Positions 36,291 to 45,046 of a stretch of 64,000 nucleotides of DNA are shown here, in pieces (positions within the stretch are counted from its first letter, which is position 1; each line of letters begins with the position of its first letter). Origin of the DNA: Desulfosporosinus hippei DSM 8344 (lineage in GTDB: Bacteria > Bacillota > Desulfitobacteriia > Desulfitobacteriales > Desulfitobacteriaceae); assembly GCF_900100785.1 (NCBI RefSeq), contig NZ_FNCP01000011.1, forward strand, positions 86,700 to 150,699, given 5' to 3'. Position numbers and translations under genes: made by a program. The notes under the pieces are model-generated. The model saw only the letters and a program-made list of their open reading frames with translations, made no database searches and was not told where the DNA came from.

Positions 36291-37046
36291 GTGATTCAAG
36301 CAGAAAAGATAGATAAGAGTTCGGTGATACCGATATACTATCAACTATTTAAGTTAATTGAGGAGCAAATACGCAAGGGGGATCTCAAACCCGGCGAGTC
36401 TTTGCCGACGGAGCATGAAATTTCTTTGCGCTTCGAGATTAGCAGAATGACGGTTCGCAGAGCTATTGCCGAATTGGTGTCAGCAGGTATGGTCTATGCC
36501 CAGCAAGGCCGAGGTACTTTTGTAGCAACACCTAAATTAGACAATATTGTTTTCGAACTGAATGACTTTAACCAAGAAATTAAAGAGCGTGGTTTAAACT
36601 GCAAGAGCACTCTCTTGGAAGCGAAAATCATTCGCGCAGATAAGGAACTTAGGGAAAGGTTTCAGGTGGGGGAAGAATCCAAGCGGTTTTTGTATTTTCG
36701 CACAGTTTTTTCCGCAGAGGATGAACGTCTTTCCTATGAAGTGAAATATACCATCTACTCTAAGAGCAGGCCTATTCTGGAATCTGAGCTTAAAGATCCG
36801 AGTCTGCCGGGTTTAATAGCGACACATACGGAATATGTGCCGATGAGCGCTAAAAAAGTTCTGCAAGTGGCGGTTTGTACTGAAGAAGAAGCTGCAATCC
36901 TGGGTATCGCGCCTAACTCGCCTGTTTTTTTAGTAGAGCAGACGATCTATGACCCAGACCTAAAACCGGTGGGTTGGAGTAAGGCAGTTTATCGAGGAGA
37001 TCGATATAAATTGACAAGCTATGATGGCTGGTATAAAAAAGATTAA
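36291..37046 (+). CDS. GntR-family (HutC/UTRA) regulator of the methyltransferase cluster
   Basis: The GTG at 36291, with AGGTG seven bases before it, is chosen; GTG 36282 and TTG 36288 in the same frame are alternatives. The product has about 251 residues. A GntR winged helix at about 10-75 (GESLPTEHEISLRFEISRMTVRRA in pieces, with GRGTFVA wing) is followed by a UTRA ligand-binding domain (about 95-240). It stands at the head of the demethylase cluster and 21 bp before the first corrinoid protein gene, so it is the likely local regulator responding to the methylated substrate or a product. Confidence 0.92.
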   Translation: MIQAEKIDKSSVIPIYYQLFKLIEEQIRKGDLKPGESLPTEHEISLRFEISRMTVRRAIAELVSAGMVYAQQGRGTFVATPKLDNIVFELNDFNQEIKERGLNCKSTLLEAKIIRADKELRERFQVGEESKRFLYFRTVFSAEDERLSYEVKYTIYSKSRPILESELKDPSLPGLIATHTEYVPMSAKKVLQVAVCTEEEAAILGIAPNSPVFLVEQTIYDPDLKPVGWSKAVYRGDRYKLTSYDGWYKKD

Positions 37047-37067
37047 GCTAATTGGGGGGCTCTTAGG

Positions 37068-37718
37068 TTGGAAGACGAACTACAAATAGCTATGGCGGAT
37101 TTAGATGAAGAAAAGACCCTGCTGCTGGTGGAAGAAAGGATTAAAGCCGGTTATTCATCGGTGGAAATCATTGAAACTTGTCGTCGGGGAGTAGAAATTG
37201 TCGGAGAAAAATATAGTGACAGTCATTATTACCTTTCGGATCTGATTATGTCGGAAGAAATACTTAAAGGGGTTATGCGTGTTTTAGAACCCTATATCCC
37301 TACCAATAACACAGTTCAGGGGCCGTCCATTGTAATGGGAACTATCGAAGGTGATATTCACGATCTTGGGAAAAATATAATTATTTACTTATTGAGGTCA
37401 TCGGGGTATAAAGTTCATGATTTAGGTGTGGATGTAAAACCTGAGCGATTTATTCAAGCAGTTAACGAAACTAACGCCTCGATTTTGGGAATCAGTGTCT
37501 TGATCTCCTTTTGCGTCAGTTCTATTAAAAGAGTTGTTGACCTTTTAGATGAAGCCGGCATGCGAGATAAGGTGAAGGTTGTCGTGGGAGGGTATCCTGT
37601 TAATCAGGAAGTTAAAGAATTTACCGGCGCAGATTTCTATGCCAACGATGTAACGGAAGCCTTAAGAATTTACCGCGAAATCCTAGGAGTGGAAGAAGGT
37701 TCAGTCTCAGAGTTCTGA
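37068..37718 (+). CDS. Corrinoid (B12-binding) methyl-carrier protein 1
   Basis: The TTG at 37068 follows a GGGGGG site and gives 216 residues. The N-terminal four-helix cap domain (about 1-88) and the Rossmann-like B12-binding domain (about 90-205) are both present. The base-off/His-on motif is EGDIHDLGKN, where the His supplies the lower cobalt ligand, and GVDVKPERF and VVVGGYPVNQ contact the nucleotide tail. It carries the methyl group between methyltransferases I and II. It is tightly linked to the GntR gene, but 296 bp of AT-rich sequence with no gene separates it from the next methyltransferase gene. Confidence 0.94.
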   Translation: MEDELQIAMADLDEEKTLLLVEERIKAGYSSVEIIETCRRGVEIVGEKYSDSHYYLSDLIMSEEILKGVMRVLEPYIPTNNTVQGPSIVMGTIEGDIHDLGKNIIIYLLRSSGYKVHDLGVDVKPERFIQAVNETNASILGISVLISFCVSSIKRVVDLLDEAGMRDKVKVVVGGYPVNQEVKEFTGADFYANDVTEALRIYREILGVEEGSVSEF

Positions 37719-38014
37719 GACTGGCCTAAATATTTGCAAAATTCCGTATTGAATCCCAAAAAATGTTGTGATAATATTTAGAAAATATGGCTGTCTATAC
37801 ATTTATATAAGGTAATAATATCTAAAAAAATTTAATATATAATTTGTATAGACATCTGTACGAATATCTAATTTACTTTGAACTAAGGAGGTTGAGAACA
37901 TAACTATTAGTCAAGGAGAATTAGGAGTTCGGAACAAGCTATCATGCATTCTTTGATATTATATAACTGATTTATAAGTAGTAAGAAACTGATTGTAGGG
38001 AGGGTTGAAGCAAG

Positions 38015-38812
38015 ATGTTGATTATTGGAGAAAAGTTGAATAGCGCTATTCCAAGTGTTCGTCAGCTTATCAATGACAAAGATGTGGCAGCTATCCAGGA
38101 TTTAGCTCTCAGACAAGTGGCTGCAGGGGCTGACTACTTAGATTTAAACACAGCGCAAGGGGACGAAATTGTCAACATGGAGTGGCTTGTACGAACTGTC
38201 CAGGATGTAACGGGTACCCCTTTGTGTCTTGACAGTACCTCTGCTCCGGTTATTAAGAAGGGATTGGAAACTGTCAAGGGAGATAAGAGCAAGGTTTTAA
38301 TCAACTCGATTTCCTTGGAAAAGAATCGGATTGAGGAAGTACTGCCCCTAGTCCTTGAATATCAATGTCCTGTTGTGGGCTTAACCCTGGATGATGATGG
38401 GATACCCAAAACAGCGGAAGAAAGAATGGTTCTTTCTGAGAGACTGGTTGAGGTATTGACTAAGCATAACTATGATTTAGAAAAGCTTTATATTGATCCC
38501 CTGGTACTTCCTCAGGCAGTCAGTCATAATAATGCTAAAATGTTTTTTCAGTGTCTGGAGGACATCAAGAGAGTCTTAAAGGTTAAGACAGTCTCAGGAC
38601 TAAGTAATATTTCATTCAATTCCCCGAAAAGGAAGGTGATTAATCGACATTTCCTAACTCTTTGCATGGCTTTCGATATGGATGCAGCTATCCTCGATCC
38701 TTTGGATAAGAAAATCATGAGCTCGGTTATCACCAATGATTTTCTGCTGGGTAAAGATCGTTTTGGCAAGAAATTTTTAAAAGCATTTCGTAGTGAACTG
38801 TTAGAAGACTAA
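38015..38812 (+). CDS. Methyltetrahydrofolate:corrinoid methyltransferase (MtrH/AcsE-like, methyltransferase II)
   Basis: The protein has 265 residues forming a pterin-binding TIM barrel. Family features are MLIIGEKLNSAIPS at the N-terminus, GADYLDLNTAQ (pterin-binding Asp/Asn), LCLDSTSAP, KVLINSIS and GLSNISFNSPKR. Relatives move methyl groups between a corrinoid protein and tetrahydrofolate (methyltransferase II of O-demethylases, AcsE, MtrH-like). In this cluster it should pass the methyl group from the corrinoid proteins into the folate pool, from where the Wood-Ljungdahl pathway could oxidise or use it. AGGGAGGG precedes the ATG. Confidence 0.92.
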   Translation: MLIIGEKLNSAIPSVRQLINDKDVAAIQDLALRQVAAGADYLDLNTAQGDEIVNMEWLVRTVQDVTGTPLCLDSTSAPVIKKGLETVKGDKSKVLINSISLEKNRIEEVLPLVLEYQCPVVGLTLDDDGIPKTAEERMVLSERLVEVLTKHNYDLEKLYIDPLVLPQAVSHNNAKMFFQCLEDIKRVLKVKTVSGLSNISFNSPKRKVINRHFLTLCMAFDMDAAILDPLDKKIMSSVITNDFLLGKDRFGKKFLKAFRSELLED

Positions 38813-38877
38813 AGATTCTTACGGGTTTATGCTGTTGGGATAAGTAAATAATGAGAAGGTAGGAGGGGTAAATCAGG

Positions 38878-40050
38878 ATGAGTGAAAAGCAAATGCTTTA
38901 TCAAAAGAGGTTAGAGCGCTACATGACGGCTATGGATTGCGGAAAGCCGGATATGGTTCCTGTTGCTTTCGGAGTCGGCGAATGGATAGCCAAATACACC
39001 GGTACTACACTCCAGGAAATTTACTATGATCTCGATAAGAGTAACAGCATTGTAAGTGAGATGCTGCCCGGACTGGATTTTGATATCTTTAAGGGCGGCC
39101 CTTCCTTATGGTGGCCACCGATGTTTGATGCTATGGGTTCTAAACTTTATAAATTTCCCGGTATCGGAGTGGAAGAAAACTCTACGTTTCAGTTTAATGA
39201 GCAAGAATATATGAAGCCAGAGGATTACGATGAGTTTATCGCCAGCCCAACGGAATGGCTGGTTAATCATTATTTGCCGAATATAAGCACTGAGTTAGAG
39301 AATCCCGGCTCTTATCGATCCACTGTAGCCTTAATCAAAGGAGCGGCAGCTTTTGCCATGCAAGGTGGAATTATGGCTCAGGCCTATGGAAAATGGACTA
39401 TGGATCATGGGATTGTCGGACAAGGAACCGGCTTCACTAAAGCTCCCTTTGACACCTTGGGGGATGCTTTAAGAGGAATGAAAGGGGTGCTCTTAGATCT
39501 GCGCCGACGACCTGAGAAGGTGCTGGCTGCTTGTGAAGCTATTACTCCCCATAATGTGAATTGCGGCTTGGCGGGTGCCGGAGCAGACACTCGTTTCCCT
39601 TGTTTTGCACCGCTGCATCGGGGGGCTTATCCCTTTCTTAATCCCAATCAATGGAATAATTTCTACTGGCCATCCTTAAAAGCGACCATCGAAGGCCTCT
39701 GGGCCCGTGGTAAGAGAATGTTGTTCTATGCGGAAGGGGATTGGACTCCCTATCTGGAGAAAATTGCCGAATTGCCGGATAAGAGTATTATTTTTCAGAT
39801 TGATACGACTGATCCTAAAAAAGCCAAAGCAATCCTCGGCGGCAGATTCTGTCTGCAAGGGGGTGTGCCAACAACCCTCTTAACTTATGGCACTCCGGCG
39901 AAGGTTAAAGAGCATATCAAGAGAACAATCGATGAATTAGCCTGTGATGGCGGTTTTATCTTGGATGCGGGTGGAGTTGTCATGGGGGATGCTAAGCAAG
40001 AAAACGTCATTGCCATGATTGAAGCTGCCCGAGAATACGGCGCTTATTAA
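38878..40050 (+). CDS. UroD-family corrinoid methyltransferase (substrate methyltransferase I candidate)
   Basis: The protein has 390 residues of the uroporphyrinogen decarboxylase/MtaA-like fold. The C-terminal barrel part has LQGGVPTTLLTYGTP and GGFILDAGGVVMGDA; a possible zinc/substrate site includes AEGDWTPY and the Cys of FCLQGG. In described four-part O-demethylases of acetogens and Desulfitobacterium, the UroD-type protein cleaves the methyl ether and methylates the corrinoid protein. The neighbours here (methyltransferase II, two corrinoid proteins, activator) support this. The true methyl donor (aryl methyl ether, glycine betaine or other) cannot be read from sequence. AGGAGGGG precedes the ATG. 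Confidence 0.9.
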   Translation: MSEKQMLYQKRLERYMTAMDCGKPDMVPVAFGVGEWIAKYTGTTLQEIYYDLDKSNSIVSEMLPGLDFDIFKGGPSLWWPPMFDAMGSKLYKFPGIGVEENSTFQFNEQEYMKPEDYDEFIASPTEWLVNHYLPNISTELENPGSYRSTVALIKGAAAFAMQGGIMAQAYGKWTMDHGIVGQGTGFTKAPFDTLGDALRGMKGVLLDLRRRPEKVLAACEAITPHNVNCGLAGAGADTRFPCFAPLHRGAYPFLNPNQWNNFYWPSLKATIEGLWARGKRMLFYAEGDWTPYLEKIAELPDKSIIFQIDTTDPKKAKAILGGRFCLQGGVPTTLLTYGTPAKVKEHIKRTIDELACDGGFILDAGGVVMGDAKQENVIAMIEAAREYGAY

Positions 40051-40070
40051 TTGGATAGGAGGGGTAATCA

Positions 40071-40241
40071 ATGGCTGATAAAGATAAATTATTAAATCCA
40101 GATCCGGGTGTTTGTGTTCCTTGGGAAGTTAAGCTGGAGGAGATCGGTGAGTTCCCCGGTAATGAAGCAATTGTTAAAAAAGAATGGGAAAAGCTTGATG
40201 ACTTTGCCTATAATTTTATTTGGTTTTGGGCACAGCGCTAG
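40071..40241 (+). CDS. Small 56-residue protein in the methyltransferase cluster
   Basis: A short open frame starts at an ATG seven bases after AGGAGGGG, 20 bp downstream of the UroD-type gene. It encodes 56 residues, beginning MADKDKLLNP and ending FIWFWAQR. It is acidic in the middle, with one Cys (GVCVPWEV) and an aromatic C-terminus containing three Trp-Phe/Trp residues. Its strong ribosome site, same strand and tight spacing argue for real translation. I do not recognise the family; a small subunit or stabilising partner of the methyltransferase is possible. Confidence 0.72.
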   Translation: MADKDKLLNPDPGVCVPWEVKLEEIGEFPGNEAIVKKEWEKLDDFAYNFIWFWAQR

Positions 40242-40335
40242 GATCCAGAGAGTGTTTTGAAATAGATTAGCTGATTAACTCATCCTTAAGGTTTATGCTT
40301 TAGAAAGATGATCAAAAAAGGAGTGGGGATTTATT

Positions 40336-40959
40336 ATGCTGACAGATGCTTTATCAATCGCGATAGCGGATTTAGAAGAAGAGCAGGTAGCAGGATTGGT
40401 TAAGGAACGCTTAGCTAGCGGAGTTGCCCCCTTGGAAATAGTTAATTCGCTGCAAATGGGAATGGCGGAAGCTGGGAGTCGCTTTGAAACAGGTGAGTAT
40501 TTCTTGGGTGAGCTGATCATGTGCGGTGAGATCATGCAGGATTCCATGATTGTCCTGGAACCACTGCTCATCGGAAGTAACGCGGAGTACAAAGGAAACA
40601 TTGTTATCGGTACCGTCAAAGGGGATATCCATGATTTAGGGAAGAACATTGCGGTAATGCTTCTTAAAGGATCGGGTTATAACGTTATTGACTTAGGCGT
40701 TGACGTTTCTAAAGACAAATTCATTGAAGCCATTAAGGAATATAACGCCCCCTTAGTGGGAATGAGTGTTCTTTTAACCGGCTGCCAGGAATCCATAAAG
40801 GAAACCATCGATGCTATCCGGGCAGCTGGTTTAGACACTAAGGTTCTGATTGGCGGAAATTATATTGATGACCTGGTGAAAGCTCATGTGGGAGCGGATT
40901 ACAGCGCTCAGGCCGCTACAGATGGGGTTAAGATTGCCGACGAAATCTTTAGTGCCTAG
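40336..40959 (+). CDS. Corrinoid (B12-binding) methyl-carrier protein 2
   Basis: The protein has 207 residues with the same two-domain plan as the first corrinoid protein: helical cap (about 1-88) and B12-binding domain (about 90-205). The cobalt-ligand motif is KGDIHDLGKN; GVDVSKDKF and VLIGGNYID are the other B12 contacts. Similarity to the 37068 gene product is moderate, so it is an old paralogue rather than a fresh copy. Two carriers in one cluster may serve different methyl donors or acceptors. AGGAG lies about 12 bases before the ATG. Confidence 0.94.
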   Translation: MLTDALSIAIADLEEEQVAGLVKERLASGVAPLEIVNSLQMGMAEAGSRFETGEYFLGELIMCGEIMQDSMIVLEPLLIGSNAEYKGNIVIGTVKGDIHDLGKNIAVMLLKGSGYNVIDLGVDVSKDKFIEAIKEYNAPLVGMSVLLTGCQESIKETIDAIRAAGLDTKVLIGGNYIDDLVKAHVGADYSAQAATDGVKIADEIFSA

Positions 40960-41232
40960 AATAATAATCTGATTTCACTTAACTAAGCTCGTTCAGATGG
41001 ATAGAGTTTAAGGCATCAGGGGGGAGATCATCCCACCTGATGTACTTGAAACCTCCCTCCCTATATAAGTGAGGGTAATAGCAGCTGAAAATTGAACTCA
41101 ATGATGATAGAGGCCTTAATAGGCCTCTACCCTCGTTATTGTGGCAAACTTGTCAAGGTGATTAAAATGGACTTTCTTTTAAGCGCCTTGAGATGTAAAC
41201 TTAAACAAATGTCTTGAGAAGGAGCATACACA
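40960..41232. other. Intergenic region with two hairpins
   Basis: CATCAGG (41014-41020) pairs with CCTGATG (41036-41042) with partial inner pairing, and TAGAGGCC (41108-41115) pairs with GGCCTCTA (41122-41129). Neither is followed by a good T run. They may end part of the transcripts of the corrinoid gene. No gene is seen. Confidence 0.6.
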
Positions 41233-42459
41233 ATGAATACCAACTTTGAACAGGCTGCAGCTAAGCCAATAACACAAAAATACTTAGGTCAAAAAGGACT
41301 AATCGTCTTAATCACTTTCTTAAGTGCCTTCATACCCTTATCAACGGATCTTTATCTGCCGGCCTTGCCCAGAATGGCAGAAAATTTTCAGGCAGCCCCG
41401 AGTTTGATTAATCTCACGCTGATATTATTCTTTATTTTCTATGCGGCAGGCTCTTTGTTCTGGGGGCCTCTCAGTGATAAGTACGGCCGGAAACGGATCT
41501 TGCTGGTAGGGCTTATTCTTTATACAGCAGCAAGTTTTCTTTGTGCCTTATCCGGCGATGTGTATCAATTAATCGGGTTTCGAATTGTTCAGGCAATTGC
41601 CAGCGGAGCGGCAACAGCAGTGGCCCAAGCTATTGTAAAGGACAGTTATTCCGGGCAAAAACGGGTATCCGTGTTGGCCTTAGTTACCTCTATGACCATG
41701 GTTGCCCCAATTGTGGCACCGGTTATCGGAGCATTGATTTTAAAGGTTACTTCATGGCGAGGAGTATTTGTTGTCTTGGCCTTGATTGGTCTGTTAATTA
41801 CCCTTGCCGTGATTGCCATGGAAGAAACTATTGCTCAGCGTTCTACGGCAAGTATTCTTGAATCCTTAGGCAGATTGGGAGTCGTAGCCAAGAACCCTGG
41901 ATTCATGTCCCTTTTACTGACTTTTTCCTTGATGGCCATTCCAATGATGTCCTTTATTTCATCTTCGTCCTATATTTATGTGAATCAATTCGGTTTAAGT
42001 GAGCAGGTCTACAGCTATTTTTTTGCAGCGAATGCCTTTTTCATGGTGGTTGGTCCTTTGCTTTATATGAGAAGCACCAGGTTTATTAAACCCGTTAAAC
42101 TGATTACAGTCAGCTATGTCGTCGCCTGTATCAGTGGGGGATTAATTAGCACCGTTGGTGTAAACAGTCCTTGGCTGTTTGCCTTGTCCTTAATCCCTGC
42201 GACTTTTATGGGCAGTATTACTCGCCCACCAAGTGCCAATTTGATGCTCGAGCAGCAAAAGGGAGACACCGGGGCAGTGGTATCCCTAATGTCTTTTGCT
42301 TTTACAATCTTTGGCAGCATAGGCATGATCCTTATTTCCTTGGATTGGGCTGATCGAGTTCGGGTTATGGGACTAATGTATGTGTTGTTTGCTTTGCTAA
42401 GTTTAATAATGTGGCAGGGGATTTCTAAGAAAGCCTATGTTCAGAAGGTTATTCAATAG
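41233..42459 (+). CDS. MFS exporter, Bcr/CflA-type
   Basis: The protein has 408 residues and twelve predicted helices. The MFS loop 2-3 motif is GPLSDKYGRKRILL, and the start of TM1 (FIPLSTDLYLPALPRMAENF in pieces) is typical of Bcr/CflA drug-resistance exporters. It sits between the second corrinoid protein and the activator gene. It could export a phenolic demethylation product or take up or expel a substrate analogue; that is inference from context. AGAAGGAG precedes the ATG, and the next gene follows by only 19 bp. Confidence 0.9.
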   Translation: MNTNFEQAAAKPITQKYLGQKGLIVLITFLSAFIPLSTDLYLPALPRMAENFQAAPSLINLTLILFFIFYAAGSLFWGPLSDKYGRKRILLVGLILYTAASFLCALSGDVYQLIGFRIVQAIASGAATAVAQAIVKDSYSGQKRVSVLALVTSMTMVAPIVAPVIGALILKVTSWRGVFVVLALIGLLITLAVIAMEETIAQRSTASILESLGRLGVVAKNPGFMSLLLTFSLMAIPMMSFISSSSYIYVNQFGLSEQVYSYFFAANAFFMVVGPLLYMRSTRFIKPVKLITVSYVVACISGGLISTVGVNSPWLFALSLIPATFMGSITRPPSANLMLEQQKGDTGAVVSLMSFAFTIFGSIGMILISLDWADRVRVMGLMYVLFALLSLIMWQGISKKAYVQKVIQ

Positions 42460-42478
42460 CCAAAGGAGGGTGTTAACG

Positions 42479-44326
42479 ATGATCAAGGTCACTTTCTTGC
42501 CGTCAGAAAAAGTTACCCAAATCTCCAAAGGGACATCAATTCTGCAAGCTGCCATCTCCGCGGGGGTGCAAGTTGTCAGCACTTGCGGAGGTAAGGGAAC
42601 CTGTGGTAAATGTAAAGTGCAAATTTCGTCGGCAACACCTACACATGTAACCGAAATTAAACTTTCAGAAAATAAAAAGAAGTTCCTAAGTGCTGCAGAG
42701 TTGGCCGAGGGCTGGGTATTGGCTTGCCAACAGCTCATCACAGAGGATATGACCATAAGAGTTCAAGCAGAGCAGGCTGCTAACCAACGAAAAACTGACT
42801 TTGCTGCCGAGCTTAAGATAAAACCGGCTCCAGGAGTTGAGAAAGTTTTCTTGCAAATGGCGAAGCCCAGTGTCGAGGATCAGACACCGGATTGGCAGAG
42901 ACTTGTTGCAGCTTTGCCGAACCAGGGAATTAAGTTTAATCGGAGAGTGGCGGCTTCCCTGCCCAGACTGTTAAGAGAGAGTGATTATCAGGTTACTGCT
43001 GTGTTGGCTGGAGAAAGACTCCTAGCTGTAGAGCCGGGTAATACTTCAAGGCGCTGCTACGGAGTAGCCATAGATGTGGGAACGACGACGGTAGTCGCCT
43101 ACCTAATGGATCTGATTTCAGGAGCGCTAGTCAACAGCGGGGCAGTGACCAATCCTCAGCAAGTCTATGGTGCGGATGTGATTTCCCGGATTACCCATGC
43201 AGCCAGCGGAAAGAATCAATTGGGAGAGCTGCAAGAAAAAGTTATCGAAGCTCTCAATTCACTGATTAGGAAGCTGTGCCAAGAAAGCGGGATAGCTAAA
43301 GAAGAAATATATCAGGCTATGGTGGTAGGCAATACTACCATGGCCCACTTGTTTCTGGGAATTGACCCCACGTATTTGGCTCCGGCTCCCTTTATCCCAG
43401 TCTTTAGAGATACGGTAGACGTTCAAGCGGATGAGCTGGGATTAGATATTTTAGCCACCGGCAGAGTAAGCGTCCTGCCCAATGTGGCCGGGTATGTAGG
43501 CTCGGATACAGTGGGTGTAATGTTAGCCGCAGGGGCAGATCGTTTGCCAGGTATCAGCTTAATTGTTGATATTGGGACGAATGGTGAAATAGTCCTGTCG
43601 GGAAAGGGGAGAATTCTTACTTGTTCGGCTGCCGCCGGGCCGGCTTTCGAAGGTGCAGAGATAAAGTATGGGATGCGTGCCGCCGAGGGAGCTATCGAAG
43701 GTGTGCGCTTAGGTGAGGATGTTGAACTAGAAATTATCGGAGGGGGCAAGCCGCGAGGAATATGCGGCTCCGGTCTGATCGATGCTATTGCCGAACTGCA
43801 TAGGGCGGGGGTTATCGGGCCTACAGGACGGTTTGCCGCTGAATCCGCCCAACTTGAGAAGCTGCCCCCTTTGCTGCGCCAACGCTTACGCAAGGCTGAG
43901 CGAGCCAGCGAGTTTGTGCTGGTCTGGGGAATGGATTCGGAGACCGGAGAAGATATAATCCTTTCGCAAAAAGATATTCGGGAAATGCAGCTGGCTAAAG
44001 GGGCAATTATGGCAGGGATTAGGATTCTCAGTCTGGAGATGGGGATTAATTTGCAGGAGATTGACAGAATCCTGCTGGCCGGAGCCTTTGGCAATTATAT
44101 TAGAAAGGAAAGTGCAGTGGAGATTGGTTTGCTGCCGTCCTTGCCTATCGAGCGGATTATGTCCATTGGGAATGCGGCAGGAGATGGGGCGAAAATGGCT
44201 TTACTGTCGGTTGAAGAATGCTCAAGGGCAGAATCACTGGCTAAGCGAGGGGAGCATGTGGAACTGTCTACTAGAAAGGAATTTCAGAAAGAGTTTTTGA
44301 AAGGACTGGATTTTAAAAGAGTCTGA
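42479..44326 (+). CDS. Reductive activator of corrinoid proteins (2Fe-2S ferredoxin plus ASKHA/DUF4445 domain)
   Basis: The ATG at 42479 follows AAAGGAGGG; an earlier in-frame start at 42437 is inside the exporter gene. The product has 615 residues. The N-terminal ferredoxin domain (about 1-90) has STCGGKGTCGKC plus a later Cys in VLACQQ, the plant-type 2Fe-2S pattern. The long C-terminal domain is actin-like: VGTTTVVAYLMD, GNTTMAHLFLG, VDIGTNGEIVL, GICGSGLIDA and LLAGAFGNYI. Such RACE proteins use ATP to return Co(II) corrinoid protein to active Co(I). This completes the set of parts expected for a four-component demethylase. Confidence 0.94.
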   Translation: MIKVTFLPSEKVTQISKGTSILQAAISAGVQVVSTCGGKGTCGKCKVQISSATPTHVTEIKLSENKKKFLSAAELAEGWVLACQQLITEDMTIRVQAEQAANQRKTDFAAELKIKPAPGVEKVFLQMAKPSVEDQTPDWQRLVAALPNQGIKFNRRVAASLPRLLRESDYQVTAVLAGERLLAVEPGNTSRRCYGVAIDVGTTTVVAYLMDLISGALVNSGAVTNPQQVYGADVISRITHAASGKNQLGELQEKVIEALNSLIRKLCQESGIAKEEIYQAMVVGNTTMAHLFLGIDPTYLAPAPFIPVFRDTVDVQADELGLDILATGRVSVLPNVAGYVGSDTVGVMLAAGADRLPGISLIVDIGTNGEIVLSGKGRILTCSAAAGPAFEGAEIKYGMRAAEGAIEGVRLGEDVELEIIGGGKPRGICGSGLIDAIAELHRAGVIGPTGRFAAESAQLEKLPPLLRQRLRKAERASEFVLVWGMDSETGEDIILSQKDIREMQLAKGAIMAGIRILSLEMGINLQEIDRILLAGAFGNYIRKESAVEIGLLPSLPIERIMSIGNAAGDGAKMALLSVEECSRAESLAKRGEHVELSTRKEFQKEFLKGLDFKRV

Positions 44327-44522
44327 GGGGCGGATATATAGTAAGCTGTTAGTGGCAAGAAGGTAAGCGGGTTGGGCAGATGGGGTTGTCCGAAAAACGA
44401 ATGCGCATTCGTTTTTCGGACAACCATGATGTGTAAGAGGCGGGTTATAGCTATTTCTATTGGATCAACCTCCCTATGAGGAGCAGGTAGCGGAAGGGGT
44501 TAGGCAAGTTAAGAGCGAAACA
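44316..44522 (+). repeat. About 200-bp direct repeat, copy 1 (left flank of the RHS locus)
   Basis: From about AAAAGAGTCTGAGG onward the sequence matches 52685-52885 with small indels: TATATAGTAAG, AGTGG-CAAGA, AGGTAAGCG, the palindrome, then CAACCTC-CT-TGAGG and GGCA-GTTAAG-like segments. The left edge overlaps the last codons and stop (44324-44326) of the activator gene. Both copies have the same orientation. Confidence 0.8.
44384..44425. repeat. 42-bp perfect palindrome, copy 1
   Basis: Positions 44384-44404 are the exact reverse complement of 44405-44425, with the core GAATGCGCATTC. On either strand it would form a loop-less or small-loop hairpin. It is within repeat copy 1 and is a member of a three-copy family in this window. 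Confidence 0.9.
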
Positions 44523-45046
44523 GGGATTGGTCCTATCGCAGTTGCTTTGATCCTTGGGTTTGGGCTTCATTTTGACTATCAAAGTTATGGTGATGGTAAT
44601 CGATTCGTCTCAAGCAGACGTAAGGTCCCTTACTCTCTTCCCCCTTCAGGATAACCCTATTGTTACAGACAGTTGTCAAAATAGCCGGAAAAGATCCGGT
44701 CAGTCTATCTACAAAGTGTTCTTCTACTAGCTTATGTCATAGAACGGATGAGTGTTCCCGACACAATTTCTCTTAAATCCATCCCAGGGGCTCTAACATC
44801 ATGTACTGTCGAACAAAGGAATGGGGGCTACACTACATCGCCCATAATTTGAGAAAGATGGCGACCTTCAGTGAGCGATGGCTGCCATCTTTCATTTTTT
44901 GTGTTTTTATCGTTGCACTCTATCATATTAATACTGGCGAAGAGAACGTTAGTTCCAAAGTTAGCACGTCCCCTTTTCGTGTATACTAGAAGATCTTTAA
45001 GGTCATTTTCACCCTAGCACGGCATAACTTTTAATGATTATTTTAT
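44523..45046. other. Gene-poor stretch between repeat copy 1 and the RHS-associated genes
   Basis: Apart from the RHS junction relic at 44732-44803 I see no supportable gene. Short open frames on the plus strand here lack convincing ribosome sites and family motifs. A hairpin-like GATGGC...GCCATC pair near 44859-44886 may act as a terminator: GAAAGATGGCGACC at 44852 and GGCTGCCATCTTTC at 44880, followed by ATTTTTTG. Confidence 0.5.
44732..44803 (-). pseudogene. RHS core/tip junction relic 1
   Basis: Positions 44775-44803 match 46499-46527 in the RHS gene at 26 of 29 bases, in the same orientation. On the minus strand it reads HDVRAPGMDL, compared with HDVGAPGMDL where the RHS core passes into its tip. 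It then continues 13 different residues (REIVSGTLIRSMT) to a stop. It looks like the remains of an alternative tip. Confidence 0.65.

Noticed and set aside
43423..44094. A 223-codon frame antisense to the corrinoid activator gene
   Set aside because: Ser/Pro-rich translation with no motif and no ribosome site; it is the shadow of a well-supported gene.
44384..44425. Palindrome as an ordinary terminator of the activator gene
   Set aside because: It has no T run after it and recurs at two other places with shared flanks, so a repeat-element origin is more likely, although it could still stop transcription.
44801..44989. Plus-strand 62-codon frame in the RHS flank
   Set aside because: Starts inside an RHS relic, lacks a ribosome site and crosses a likely hairpin.
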